This document shows, piece by piece, positions 21,918 through 34,237 of a stretch of 64,000 bases of DNA. Below the pieces are notes generated by a model that saw nothing but the letters and a program-made list of their open reading frames with translations, searched no databases and was not told the origin of the DNA. Within the stretch, counting starts at the first letter, position 1. Each line of letters begins with the position of its first letter. The position numbers and the translations under genes were made by a program. Origin of the DNA: Vermamoeba vermiformis (taxonomy: Eukaryota; Tubulinea; Echinamoebida); NCBI GenBank assembly GCA_045837725.1, contig JBEWZL010000202.1, forward strand, positions 434,001-498,000, written 5' to 3'.

Positions 21918-24900
21918 ATGCTACAACACGCTCAGCACCCCACACAATTTTTCGGCGCACCCCAGTGCAGCGATAATATGGTCGAAGACATGGATATCGA
22001 CGCCGAAGAGGAATGCAATGTCCCGACTCTCAAGGTAAAATCATAAAATCAATTCAATCGCGAGTTACTCGCAGCATAATTGATTGCTTAAATTATAAAA
22101 AGATTAATAGATGATACAAATCTTGCATTCAATAATTTAATTATGATACTGTGTTTCATTTTCTAACCTGCTTTTGGATATGAATTCCAGAGCTTGTGTC
22201 AGAAGGCTGTTATTCGCCATATATCCCAATTTCGCGAATTAAATTTGCCCAACGAGCTTCTAGAAAAGGTTCTATCGAATCTCCGTCAAGCCGGGAAATT
22301 GGATGATAACAACATTACCTTCTTTGCACCTCTCTCGGAGGTAGATGTGTCCGGAAACCCGATCAGCGACCACGGCATTCGGATATTCGCGCAGAAAGCG
22401 AGCGCAAGGGTATGAATCAAACTCATAAATATCATTTGATTGGAGCTGTCAGTATTTTAAAATTGTGAGCTTTTGTTACGGCCGCCTAGTGATTCAAAAT
22501 ATTTCGTGTGGTGAAATTTCACAGTCTGATTGATTCATTTCTTTAGTTGCGTTCCATCAACTTAGAGGGCCTCACCATTACAGACTCTTCCATCCTTAGT
22601 CTTGCAAAACAATGTGCTTATCTCGAAGGAATATACCTTGGAAGTTGTGCGGAAATAACAGATTCAGCCTTTCGGGATTTGACGAAGCATTGCACAAAAT
22701 TAAGTAATATTAACATTAAGTGTAAGTATATTATATACGTGATCGAAATAACCTATTTTAACGCTTCTCTACAGCTTGCCATCTCATTTCGGACACAACT
22801 GTCGAGCGTTTGGCTACTTTGCCGAATTTAAAACACATGATCTTATCGAACTGCTACAACATTACTGATGCATCTGCGCAGCATATTATTAACAGCCATA
22901 CGATGCGTCAATTGGCCGAGGTTTCGTTCAGCGGTTGCACGAACATTTCAACGGCCGCTATTAAGCGCGTCGTTGCTCATTGCAGTTCAAGCTTGCAGTT
23001 CATCCGACTGGACTATTGCACTCAATTCGTAGACGAGGATATTCGAGATATACTAAGTTGTAAGTATCTTGCTATCAAACATTGCGCGGATTCTAACTCT
23101 CACCAGCCGCACCCAATTTGCGAGCGATCTCTCTTTCGCATTTGCCTCGATTAACCAACGAGGTTTTGACCTATTTGGAGAAGTTTGGAAGCGCCTCGCT
23201 GGAGACCGTGGAGCTCGCTGGAAACGTCGGATTAGATCAGCCTCAAATCAAATCCTTGGCCCAAAAGAGAAACTTTAAGTTATTGGGAGGATTAATATCC
23301 ATCAATATCCTCCGTAACCACTCTCAGCTCAAGGTATGTTGGACATCGAAAATTGTTTGCCAAATTAATTAATGCGAGTCAAAATTGTTCCGGCAATCCA
23401 CGGATTGGTTGGATTAATATCAATGCCAGTTTATACCTTTTGTCAATTGAAGTTATTTAATTCTATTGAATCTCTTAATTATTGGCCCTATTTGGCCCTA
23501 AAATTTATCCTTGCAAAAGTTTTTTCGGCGTGGTGATCCGAAATTTCAGTACTGACCTGGATTATGTAGCCATTGAACGTTAGTGTTGATCGATTTTCAA
23601 CTGCCGAAGAGTTAGCAGCTCGTATCCAAGCTTTAATAGCAAACGAGGAGCCAAGGAGTGACAGGTACGCCAGTAAATCCGCGTGTAGCAGGATCTCTCT
23701 TGGATCCACGTTAATTTTTAATGTTCGTAGATTTGCCATCAGACGAGTGACGTACCGTAAGAACGGAACCCTTCGCCCGTCTACAGCTCTTCAAGCTAGC
23801 GAGAGCCAAGATCTGATCTCGAAATTATTGGGCGAGAAGAAAAAGCACTTGTTTTTGGATCAATCGAAAGCGGATCCACGAGACATTAATGGTCATATAT
23901 TCATCACGATTAAGCAGTGGAATGCAGAGAAGAAGTTGCCTGAATACGTCTGCGGACTGACAGTACCGAGTACAATGCTGTTACGCGAATTGAAGAGTTA
24001 TTTAACCGCGCATTATTTGCCCAAAATTCCAGCCGATCAAATGATTATCGTCGAAGAGGAAACAGAATTGAGAGTTAATATCCTATTAAACGACTCCCTG
24101 CCGTTGTCGATGTACGGGTAAGTAGATCTTGCAAACTATATACATCAAACTCCGTCCCAGGAATGAGAATTTCCATAATTCCTTAAATGTTAAATCCATT
24201 CCAATCAGCGTAATATTTCAAGCATTGAGTTTTACCGGGCACTCCGGAAGATCCAATTTCTAAAAGAAGCTAATTTTAATTCGTTACCATTATTTAGGCT
24301 AATCTCCGGCGACATCTTGCATGCTGAATTGATTTCTCCGCACCACTTTGACAACAATGGTTTCATCGCTCATTCGTTCTGCGCTGATTACTACGTCAAT
24401 CAAAAAGTCAAAATTACTGTGCAAGAAACAGACGAGTCATTTATTCGACGCGCGAAACATTTCCCTTATCTGGCCTCTACGCCTTTGAAATTCGATATTT
24501 CGGTCAAGGTAGGAATTCATTTCAATAATTTGACATAGCGAGGTGGAATTTTTTGAATTTTAACTAATTTGGTAATTTCATGTTTCAGGGAACTGTTAGA
24601 TTAACCAAGCTACAAGAAGAAATTGCAGCATTAACCGGAGTCGAACCGCAATATCAAAGACTTTCCACACGAGTTGAACCTCACATCTGGATCCGCGGTA
24701 GCTCAAAGCGAATCGTGGAAGCATTGAGCGGCAATTTATGGCTCCTGCTTGATGTCGACTCAAATAAGATGGATTCAGATAAAATGGCCATTCCAGTCAC
24801 GTTATTCAAACCAGCTTCGAATCCACAGGCCAACAACGACGCGCAAATGGTCATTATTGAAAGACGAGCGACTTTCTATCAGCTGAAAGAAAAATTGGCG

Positions 24901-25485
24901 AAATTGTACCATATTCCCGTACAGCGACAGCTATTAACTGAAGTGCAACTCGATCCAGTGATGCAGATCACCTATTACAAACGACTGTTCACGAATGATA
25001 ATGCAGTCTTGGGCTTCACAAACATTAAGACCATTAGGCTGTTAGAGCTCGAAAGTTCTGATTTGGTAAGTCAAGAGAATTCAATTCGCGAGCGTAGACA
25101 TTTTATTGACTAAATTTTTTTTTGTTAGAACCCAGCAAGATACCTCCCGAACGAGTTGATCGTAATGCAATTAGCTCGATTTTGGGGCTGGGACATGACG
25201 CGAACGATTCCGTGCATGAAAATGAGCGATCCAGAGTTGATTATTGTGCCGGTGAAGCACGTTAGATTTGTTGATTTTTGGTGTAATGTTGCCAACAAAT
25301 TCAGCGTGCCGAGCCACAGCATGCAATTGACTTGCTCGCCAATCTATCCTGTCTACGACAACCACTTGTTGAAGCTGACACTCGATGGATTGGCTCCCCA
25401 CAACTACCAATATATGATGCTCGATAAGTTCGGATTTGACCATCTCGACTTCATCGTGGCATCAGATATCTCTAGACCCTTGTAA
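21918..25485 (+). CDS. Leucine-rich-repeat protein with ubiquitin-like C-terminal modules
   Basis: About ten coding exons (21918-22034, 22191-22409, 22547-22731, 22775-23059, 23107-23333, 23570-24117, 24298-24508, 24589-25065, 25129-25485). Residues about 60-370 are Cys-containing LRRs of the SKP2/AMN1 type (LRSINLEGLTITDSSILSLA; LEGIYLGSCAEITDSAFRDL; LAEVSFSGCTNISTAAIKRV). The rest carries beta-grasp-like stretches reminiscent of the tandem ubiquitin-like domains of USP7 and USP47 (GHIFITIKQWN...; MVIIERRATFYQLKEKLAKL). No peptidase triad and no clear N-terminal F-box were seen. A ubiquitin-system adaptor is the natural guess. A 66-nt stretch after 23661 looks like an extra in-frame intron. 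Confidence 0.7.
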
Positions 25486-26026
25486 AGTGTAAATTTTTCG
25501 AAATATAAAACTGCGGCGAACTTAAATGTAATAACGGCAGATCTCTAGTCATTCTTTTGAAATTAACCATAGACGATTACAAACAACGGTACTTTTAATT
25601 CCGATATTTTGTCTGATGGCTCGCGTTCATGAAATTATTGCCGAATGATTTAAATTTTAACTGCTTATACTTTAACTAATCGTCCACACTAGTTTTTCCG
25701 AGTTTCGAAAGTTGACATTCGGCTGATGTTAATTAATGAGAGTTACAAATCAAAGCTCGGAAACAAGATACGAAGCTAAAAATATCTATTGAAAGAGCAA
25801 GCCAAGATTAGGTTACCTCTGGTTTTAATCTTTATCTTTTAATTGATGAAGAGTCCCTTTCATAGCTTTTTGCATGCGAGAGGCACCAAGAGTTTACGGC
25901 ACGAGTGATAGAAGCGCTCGCGAAGTGTCAAGGCTAAATCTGCGATTTCGAAACTTTTTAAGGTGATTGAGGCTAGGTTTGGTACGTGAGACAAAGGTAT
26001 GGTTAATTTGCAAATTTATTATTTAC
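25486..26026. other. Intergenic region with weak signs of a small minus-strand gene
   Basis: It holds the 3' flank of the LRR gene. On the minus strand, possible exons follow the candidate start exon at 26027-26104 (acceptors near 25965 and 25940, open short frames to about 25830). No RNA gene was recognised. Confidence 0.3.
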
Positions 26027-26104
26027 CAAAATATTTGAGTTCAACCGTTCGAGTTCCAACTTTCCGAATCCTGCTTTATGAAGATCCAATCGATGCGACG
26101 CCAT
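26027..26104 (-). CDS. Candidate first exon of a small unidentified gene
   Basis: ATG at 26104 opens 26 codons, MASHRLDLHKAGFGKLELER then LNSNIL, ending exactly at a GTAAAT donor. Codon use looks like its neighbours. Downstream exons could not be fixed: one acceptor leads to a basic frame ending after about 19 codons, another stops at once. It lies 78 bp downstream of the hydrolase stop on the same strand. Confidence 0.35.
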
Positions 26105-26181
26105 TGTCGTGGAGGCAGTGCAATTTATTCGAGTCTTGAGCCTAGTCGTGTCGTATTAAGGTCTTAAGGCCGGTGCTTCAC

Positions 26182-27700
26182 CTAAAAAGTACGGCGGATC
26201 CATTCGTCAACTTTCTGTGCCAATTCAATCTCTTTGCCAAAATAAAAGTGATCAATATCGTCAAAGACATAGAATTCTTTTGGGTTCGGAAATTTTGAAA
26301 TTCTGTCGTGGAACTTGGACACGCCCGTAAAGTTATCGTTCGAGCCGATCAGGAACAGTTTTGGCTTGGTTGTTTTGCCTTTATCGAGCAGGTATCCCAA
26401 TAGCATTATAGTAAGTGGCCCTGTGAATAAGAAAATATCAATATGAAATCTATTAGGCCTAATTCAAGTTCAAAAATTGTTCTCAAAATGAACCTTTTCC
26501 TTGGTTTTAAAAAAAGAGCAGATCCTTACAGAGGTCGAATCAGATAAATAATACGATTCTTAGCAATTTAAAAATAAAAAAAAGAGAGGGGGACCAATTA
26601 CGGCCTGTTGTACAATGCACGTCTGATCCGTTCGCAAGTCAAGTTCAAACCAGCAAGCCAATCTGACCTCAAACTCACGCCACGACCCTCTAAGAATAAA
26701 TTGTTCAATCTTCGATGCACAGCGCGGTGGCTGGCAGGCTTAGAGATTAAACTAAGCAGAACAGATACTACACTTCGATCGGAGCCAAGGCTCGGAGAAG
26801 GTACTTCTAAGTTGTCTGCTTAGGCTTCATATAGCTACGTTTGAATTATGAGGGATAATTTACGGGACCAAAGTAAAATTTTTGGTCAAGAAAGGTGTTA
26901 GAAGTTGCGGATGTACTTCTCTAAGAATTCGCGAAGTGCACTTACCAAAAGGATAACTGATCGAGGCATAACCAATGACTTGTTCAATATCATCGGCCAC
27001 TGAACTGGCTATAGCACTGCCGTACGAGTAACCAACAAGCAGAATTCTTTTGATCGCGTGATCTGTTTGGCCGAGTAAGTATTTGCAAATCTAAAGAATA
27101 TTAATATGAGTATAATACAACATGTATTATCAATATTACTCGAAGCAATTACTTACGCTACGCACGTCATCGCGTTCTTTTCCTCCTCTCCAAGATCCTT
27201 TTCCTAAATAAACTAAATTAGTACAAATATTACAAATAATTACTATAGAGGACAAAGTATATTAGGCATATTGAATTGAGATTGTAGAATCACAAATATT
27301 CAATAGCGAATTGAATTTAGGCAAATTTGAATAACAACAAATTTTCCTCACCAAATATCACCGAGAATAATACGAACAATAATTGTATTAGGCAGTATTT
27401 AAATTTGGACGTATTTAGAATACCTTTAGAGTTTCCTACGCCTCGGAAATTGAATCTAATGCAGGTACAGCCCAAGTTTCGGCTTAAATACTGACATAGT
27501 GCCACCACTACGTTGTTTTCCATATCTCCACCAAGCATTGGCATCGGATGCGTTATAACAATCCCGAGATCATCAAATACTGTTGGGACTCGATCAGCGG
27601 GCAGTGTTGTAATTCTAGCTTCGAGTTCGTCTTTGGAATCATTTACAGGCACGAATATCTTGTTTTCGTGATATTTAGTGTTATTATTGTTGCGTTCCAT
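26182..27700 (-). CDS. Alpha/beta hydrolase (KANL3/TEX30-like group)
   Basis: Exons 27424-27700, 27157-27203, 26946-27090 and 26182-26420 join in frame to about 235 residues. Visible elements are an early strand and oxyanion region (VITHPMPMLGGDMENNVV), a conserved FNFRGVGNSKGS turn, the nucleophile elbow GYSYGSA with Ser, a late acid region (FLIGSNDNFTG) and the terminal His in DDIDHFYFG. This fits the small alpha/beta hydrolases that lack a lid; the substrate is unknown. Its last intron (26421-26945, 525 nt) is by far the largest because it contains the U2 snRNA gene. Confidence 0.88.
26598..26802 (-). ncRNA. U2 spliceosomal snRNA
   Basis: On the minus strand the RNA starts ACCTTCTCCGAGCCTTGGCT (stem-loop I, cf. 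human CUUCUCGGCCUUUUGGCU). Then comes the branch-site-pairing sequence GTGTAGTATCTGTTCT at 26773-26758, and TTAGTTTAATCTCTAAG, the stem IIa equivalent. An Sm-like AATTTATTCTT and a 3' hairpin with loop-IV-like GTGCATTGTACAAC follow. The 3' end is approximate. It lies inside an intron of the alpha/beta hydrolase gene, sense strand, so it is either processed from the intron or, more likely, transcribed from its own promoter. Confidence 0.92.
26846..26854 (-). promoter_or_regulatory. Possible snRNA proximal element upstream of U2
   Basis: CCCTCATAA on the minus strand begins 52 nt before the U2 5' end. It resembles the Dictyostelium upstream sequence element (CCCATAA) that precedes many small RNA genes at about -60. 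One copy only, so this is inference from resemblance and spacing. Confidence 0.4.
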
Positions 27701-27777
27701 CGTGTCAGATCAAAATAATTTAAAAAAAGGAAATCAAATTTATTCTGCATCCAACACAGAACGTTAATACAATAATA

Positions 27778-29522
27778 ATGGCAAAAGTTAATAAGTTCAA
27801 AGGAGCGAGTTATTTTAGGCAACGCATTGTTTGCTCAACTTTGTCAGGACAAGCGATCTTGATTCGCGAAATCCGTGAAAGAGAAGAAAAGCCAGGTCTT
27901 ACAGGTACATTCACGATATAATATTTATGTACAAATAATGGTGGCCTTATCATTAATTTTGGAATCAACCATAAAAATTAGTTATGCGATCCACATCGGA
28001 TCGTTTTTAGAATCAGCTTTCTAATTGAGAGAAAAATCAATCCTGGCCACATATTAATAATTTATATCATTTAGAATACGAAGCTAGTTTGTTGCGATTA
28101 ATTGAGAAAGTAACAAATGGATGCGTTATCGAGATCGATCACACAGGTATGTCTATTTTTCTAATCGCCGATCAATAATAATACAAGTGGTGATCATAAT
28201 TGTGTCTTTAAATCTTATAAAGATAGAGTTTGCAGTAAATTACATTGGCAAACACATCTAGTTTAACGCTACCCCTCATTATAGGTACACAAGTCTACTA
28301 CAAGCCCGGCGCTATTGTCGGTGGTCGTGTGACTCATGATTGCGGTCGTGAGCGCGCTATTGGCTATTTCCTCGAAGCACTCGTCTGTCTCGCGCCATTC
28401 GGCAAAGAACCGCTCAAAGCAACTCTCACTGGTATCACTAATCATCACAACAACTTGGACATTTCAGTATGTTACTTATTTTGTCTATTAAGCATCTAGA
28501 CGAATGTCGCGATAGTTGTAGAAAAGTTGCTAACGTTTCTGCTTTACAAAGGTGGATCTGTTCCGTACCGTTACATTGCCTACACTGCGTCATTTTGGCG
28601 TTGAGGATGGATTACAATTCAAAATTGAGAAGCGAGGAGCACCACCAAACGGAGGAGGTCAAGTCTATTTCAATTGCCCCATTGTCAAGGCCTTGAAGCC
28701 TATTCAGTTAATTGCAGACTCGAAAGTCAAACGCATCCGAGGCATTGCTTATTCAGCACGTGTTTCACCTCAGTTTGCTAACAGAATGGTTGAAGCCGCT
28801 AAGGGCACACTACTCAAGTTCTCAGGCGATGTGTTCATATACACCGATCATTACAAAGGTACGTGCAGATCCATGCTGACCCCCATCTTGCAACTATTGA
28901 CTAGCTTCGCATGGTTGCGATATTGTTCATAATTTATGTGTACGCAGTTCTCACCTGTTACTATCAATAGGCAAAGAATCAGGCAGTTCACCGGGTTTTG
29001 GATTGAGTCTCGTGGCCGAAACTACTGCGGGAACGTTGTTTGCAGCGGAAACAATGGGAACAGCGGGAATATTGCCTGAAGACGTTGCAAGTGAAAGCTG
29101 TCAATTATTGATGCAAGAGCTAATGATGGTACGATACGCATGACGATTTATTTTAAGATAATTTTTTAATGGGTCGGATCCTCTTTCTCGATTACGATTT
29201 GCTATTTAGTATAGCCAATATTATGAACGATAATCAAACAAAGTACTTATCGTTAAGGCTTTATACTCACTGTGGTATCATTTAGGGAGGAGCAGTCGAT
29301 ACTATGCACCAGCCAATGACGTTTTTATTGATGACTTTATCGCCCGAAGATATCTCTAAAGTTAGAATAGGCAAATTATCACCATACAGCATTGAGATGT
29401 TGCGAAATATTAGAAAGTTTTTTGGCGTCACGTTTAAAATTGAACCTGACGTTGAATCGAAGACAGTAATGTTAACTTGCTTAGGCATTGGATTTAACAA
29501 TATGTCTAGACGTGTGATTTAA
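27778..29522 (+). CDS. RCL1: RNA 3'-phosphate cyclase-like protein (18S rRNA processing)
   Basis: Exons 27778-27904, 28075-28146, 28285-28466, 28552-28858, 28971-29128 and 29286-29522. It matches human RCL1 along its length: RQRIVCSTLSGQAILIREIR, KPGAIVGGRVTHDC, RGAPPNGGGQVYFNCPI, KVKRIRGIAYSARVSP, SPGFGLSLVAETT and KLSPYSIEMLRNIRKFFG. It is the RCL1 branch, not the RTCA cyclase branch, judging from VFIYTDHYKG and the missing catalytic His motif near the C-terminus. RCL1 works with Bms1 in the nucleolar small-subunit processome. Start ATG at 27778 gives MAKVNKFKGASYFRQR. Confidence 0.95.
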
Positions 29523-29620
29523 ATAAAGGCTAAGTTTTACCGAATATTTCAATAGCACATTACAGTAATTTGTTCGTTCAGAGCACCGCTACGGACGGCA
29601 CTGGGTTACTTATTCAATCC

Positions 29621-32440
29621 ATGGCATCGATTAATTATAAGACATTAGGTGACTCAAATGATGAGAGCGAATCTGACGGATCTAACCGTCCACAAGAGCT
29701 GTTAGAACTAGATGCCATTATTTCTGCACTGAAGGCACCTGGAACTTTTGCATGCGGTGGAACGTTGCCTTCAATGTATCCAGGTAGGGCCATCCTAAAT
29801 ATTCCTGATCGGATCCCAATTATCCCTTCCATCAATTAAGCTCTACAATATTCTAGAAAATTCAGCATTTATTTTTCATATTTTTTTGCATTAATTAGGT
29901 AAATATTTATTTAGTATTAGTAATTCGTAATTCTGAGAAAGTTGTTGGCAAAAGGTTAATAATGGCTTACTAGGTCTGCACATTAATGGCTACGGCGATG
30001 TAAGTTTGCCTCTTCGCGATCAAGACGCCAAACAAATCATCTCTCTGTGTCAACGAGCACCATTTGGTCGAGGCGAAGAAACAATTGTCGACGTCACAGT
30101 CAGAAACACTTGGCAGCTAAGTACGAGCATCCATTCATCTCAATCTACTTACCAATTGATGCGAGGCGCCTGCTCCTAACATTTGGTTTGGGTTTAGGTC
30201 CATCAGAAGTGCAAATAAAAAACAAAGAGTTCGTGCAACATGTCAACGCACTCGTGTCAAACACCATCGCAGTCGAGCTGGGTCTTGGCACGTCATCCAC
30301 AATCGGTGCACAGCTGTACAAAGTGTTGTTGTACGAGCCAGGAGGGTTCTTCGTGCCACACAAAGACACGGAGAAACAAGCAGGCATGTTCGGTTCACTG
30401 GTGATCACTCTTCCTTCCACATTCAGCGGTGGAGCACTCGTGGTGCAGCATCAAGACATGTCACACACATTCACAGTCGACAATCCGTCGTTCACCATGT
30501 CGTACGTTGCGTTCTTTGCAGACTGCAAACACGAGATACAACCAGTGACGTCAGGACATCGCTTGGCACTCGTGTACAATCTCATTAGTCTCGACAAGGG
30601 CCCTCTTCCCAGTCCAACGAGCAATGAATCAGTTCATGCGGCCGTAGAGTGCATTAAGAAGTGGAAACAAACGACGTCAAATCCAAGGGTACGTTCTGCA
30701 TTGCCCTAATATTTCGTTAGACCTGACATTGTCTGCAGGTTATGTTCGTACTTCAGCACCAGTATACGCCAGCAGGTCTATCATTTCAAGTGCTAAAGAA
30801 CAAAGATCGAGCGGTCGCGCAGTTGCTGCAAGAGGCACTCAAAGAGGAGCCTGACTTGGAGCTGACATTGGCTCTGTTGAACTTCTCGAAGTACGGCAGT
30901 GGCTCCAGCAAGTACGACATTGATTACGATGACGCAGAGGCGAAGATCGGCACGTTGATCAATTCGAATGGAGAGAAGTTTGATATTGATATTCCCATCG
31001 GCTTAAATGGTATACTAGTTCAACTATAGCTGGGTACTGACTTTACTTAGATTTTTATCCCGCTGATGCGTTCGATAACTGCGATCATAGTGAACGTTCA
31101 GTAGAAGAGGCAACGGGCAATGAAGGTGCAACGGCTACTTTGCGCTATCATAAAGCAGTAGCACTTATTTGGCCCAAGGCTAACTGGTTGGATCTGATGT
31201 GCGGATGCAAGCAAGTCGATGCTGTTGCTCATCTGACAAGACGATTATCAACGTGCTCTGTGATGGAAGAGCGAGATACACCTGATTGGCAACAATGCAA
31301 ACAGATCGCCGAATTGATCATTGAAAAACATGCTGAGATGGAGTTGGATGGACAGTTTTTGGTTGCACTGACGAAGATTGGAGATTTCGAGCTAGTTCAG
31401 AAATACTTTCAAAGAATTAAGAAAACTCGGTGGAGAAATGACGAGGTTAGGGAGAGGCAGTTCTACGCTGCATTTGAGGTGTGCGTCGCTCAGTTTGGAT
31501 GGGATCCGATGCAACCACTAATCGAGCACGTGTTGTACAGTAAGTTCTCCTAGTCTCATTCGAATATAGGTCTAACGTTGCATATATACAGCTTTGAATT
31601 ACAGCGTGTCAATCTTTTTGCATCACTTCGCAGAATCGTTTGAACAGCGAGATCCGCAGACACAGTCACGGATCCAGGTTTACATCCGAAAATACGCAGA
31701 TGGCACGTTGAATAAGAAGGGTAGCTACAATAGTTTATACGAGAGGGAAGCCATAGACCTCGTCGAGTTATCGTGCGCAATTGATCGGACACTATTAACT
31801 CCGGTAAGGCTCTTGATCTAGATCGAGTAGCTTGAGATTAACGCGATTATGTCAGATATTCACTAAAGTGAAGATGAGCTACACTGATATCGACAAGCAG
31901 CTTATTCCGCTGCTGAAAAAACTTCATGAAAACGCACCAAGCGTTGCTCAATCAGACGATTACATCACCCTCGTCAAGTCCTGCATGACTGTATTGCAAC
32001 AGCGCATTACCGATTCATTGGCAGTGCCTGACACGTGGTCATTCGGCACTTTTCAGCCGTGCGAGCCATACTGCCCGGACTGCTCCAAGGTCAGATCTTG
32101 CATCGAACGATTTCCGCGTAGTGTTTCTGACGTCTATTTTTAGCTTAAAGATTTCATGTTAAGTCCGACGCAAATGGAATTCAAACTGAAAGCACAATCG
32201 AAAATTCACAACCATCTCACAAAACACCTGAATGAGCTTTACCCAGGTCAATTTAAATTCGGACAAGAAGGCAATTATCCTTATACTTTTATTGCTACTA
32301 AGATTGGCAAAGAATCTGATGCGGGAAGGAAAAAGGCAGCAGCAGACACCGCAACTTTAAAGCAGTTGGAAGATCTGTTGGAGAAAGATCCGGAGCAGCG
32401 AGCGAACAAGCGACAGAAAATAACTCACGATACTTCTTGA
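29621..32440 (+). CDS. 2-oxoglutarate/Fe(II)-dependent oxygenase domain protein
   Basis: Eight exons (29621-29783, 29974-30120, 30198-30688, 30739-31009, 31051-31539, 31592-31803, 31856-32089, 32144-32440) join in frame to about 765 residues. The N-terminal third carries a prolyl-hydroxylase-like core: LYKVLLYEPGGFFVPHKDTE with the HxD ligands, FGSLVITLPSTFSGGALVVQ, and the distal His plus Arg in SGHRLALVYNL. The C-terminal two thirds are helical with no recognised domain and end in a Lys-rich tail (EQRANKRQKITHDTS) like a nuclear signal. Such proteins are widespread in amoebae and fungi; the substrate is unknown. The start at 29621 precedes an acidic segment (DSNDESESDGSNR). Confidence 0.85.
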
Positions 32441-32787
32441 AGATGTTATAAATAGAACTTTTTTTGTGACACTATGTGAATATAATCTCGTTCAATCTGG
32501 ATCATGTTTTCCGTGTACATTTTGACGTGCCATTGCTGCAAAAATAGCACAGCTTGTACGGTGCGGTGCTATGAATTGCTGATTCATTACTGAAAATTTA
32601 AAGCTTGCCGGCCGTATTCTTGATGATTTGAAATAATTCTAACCGATTGTACGAGCAAACGAGTATCAAAGCAAGAAACAAACTCGAACGTCAATTTGAC
32701 ATCAATTGTGTTCGCTGTCTTTTTTGGTTCGCTCTGACAAAATCAACCTAGTTACAGACTAGAAGACACAACACAGCAAACTCAAAG
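32441..32787. other. Intergenic region between the oxygenase and kelch genes
   Basis: About 350 bp, A/T-rich, with the 3' end of the oxygenase gene and the kelch promoter. A TTGATGATTTGAA stretch near 32620 has a box-C look but no partner box at a plausible distance. Nothing else was recognised. Confidence 0.5.
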
Positions 32788-34197
32788 ATGATGCGTATTC
32801 TTTTTGTTGCGTGTGCAGGTATGTAGATTGGCGCCATGAATTTACTTTGACAACTTCCTCGCTAAACTAAATCAAATAAAATTTCAATATACGTCGCTGA
32901 ATTAAATTTATGCTGCAAAATTAGTATAAAGCCTGAATACGAAGCTTCGCCAAAGCAGCAAAAACTAAATTTGGCGAATAACTAACCGTTTATTAGTCAT
33001 TGCCGTTGTCCAATCCTTCCACTCTCCTTCCTTGCAAAGGATGCTATGCCCTTTGGTGGTGTCGCTCATTTAACGACAACTGTCATTGGTTCGAAGATTT
33101 ACTTTTTCGGAGGGATGTCAGATGTGGAATATTTGGGCAGTGATTATGCTTATAGCTACGATACAACAACCGACGAATGGAAAAGGCTAACGAATATTCC
33201 GTATGTTCGGTATGGAATGTGCAGTGCAACGGATGGAGAACAGATTTGGATTTTTGGTAAGGAATCGTTCCTTTTTTCTAGATTTGCAACGATTTTATTA
33301 ATCTTATCGTAAAAAATAGGAGGTTATGATGACAGAGTAGCTACGGATGCGGGCTTTGATTTTCGAGGTCGTTACTTTGTTGCCAACGACACCTGGGACT
33401 ATAGTCAGCTGCCTAAATACGTCTATGGGTGCTCCTCTAAGTACATTAACGAGACAAATAAGATTCTCATCGTTTACGGATTAACTCCTGCGTGGATGTT
33501 CGATCCAGCAACAGAGCAGATCACCGACCTTTCTGCTAACTTTCCTGGAAATATTCGAGACCTTGCTGCCGGCTCCGTGCTGTACGATGGCAAGTTATGG
33601 CTCGCTGGTAGTATCCATAACAGCAGTGTCTTCAGAACAGTTACTACTGATGGCTTGGCTTGGGGAGAAAAGGCAACCAATCCGAATGGCTTTGCGTACA
33701 TTGGCATGGTGCAATTAGGCGATGTGATGCTCACGTTCGGTGGTAACAACAACACCGAGGATTCTGGACCTGGCACCAGTATCATCAACCAGTACAACAT
33801 CACGAGTGATACATGGACGACGCTTGACACCGAATTGCCGCTGCCACTCAACGGTGTCGCTGCCGAGCTCGTCGGACCGAGCATTTATCTCTTTGGCGGC
33901 ATATTTTTCAACGGCTCTGCTCTAGAGCTCACTGACAAATGGTGGATCGTGCCTTGCGTTGCTCCTGACGTGTGCGAGTACGGCTGCAATGTGACTAGCG
34001 GGCAGTGCAATGGCCCTCAATTGCCTACTCCACCCATGACACCTGTCGCTGATTCAACGGCTCCATCTGGAAATGCACCATCAGCGACTCAGTCTCCGGT
34101 TACATCACCTCAGTCAAAAACGTCACGTGCTTCTTCCTTCCTCGCGAATGGAGTATTACTTGCGGTGATAGTGTTGGCAATTGAGTTGTTGTGTTGA
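32788..34197 (+). CDS. Secreted, probably GPI-anchored kelch-repeat protein (apparent frameshift)
   Basis: Exon 1 (from 32788) plus the exon after 32998 encode a classic signal peptide, MMRILFVACAVIAVVQSFHS. Kelch blades follow: MPFGGVAHLTTTVIGSKIYF, KIYFFGG, YSYDTTTDEWKRLTNIP, and later MLTFGGNNNTED, YLFGGIFFNG. The C-terminus is a Pro/Thr/Ser stalk and a hydrophobic end (ASSFLANGVLLAVIVLAIEL) typical of a GPI signal. The signal peptide frame and the kelch frame differ by one base around 33035-33046. No splice pair repairs this well, so either an exon is missed or one base is lost in a G/A run. Introns are at about 32819-33000 and 33257-33319. Confidence 0.75.
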
Positions 34198-34237
34198 AGC
34201 AAGCAAATAAATGACGTAACAAGTCGCTCGTTCATTT

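Noticed and set aside
26608-26823. Plus-strand open frame inside the hydrolase intron
   Set aside because: It is the complement of the U2 snRNA gene.
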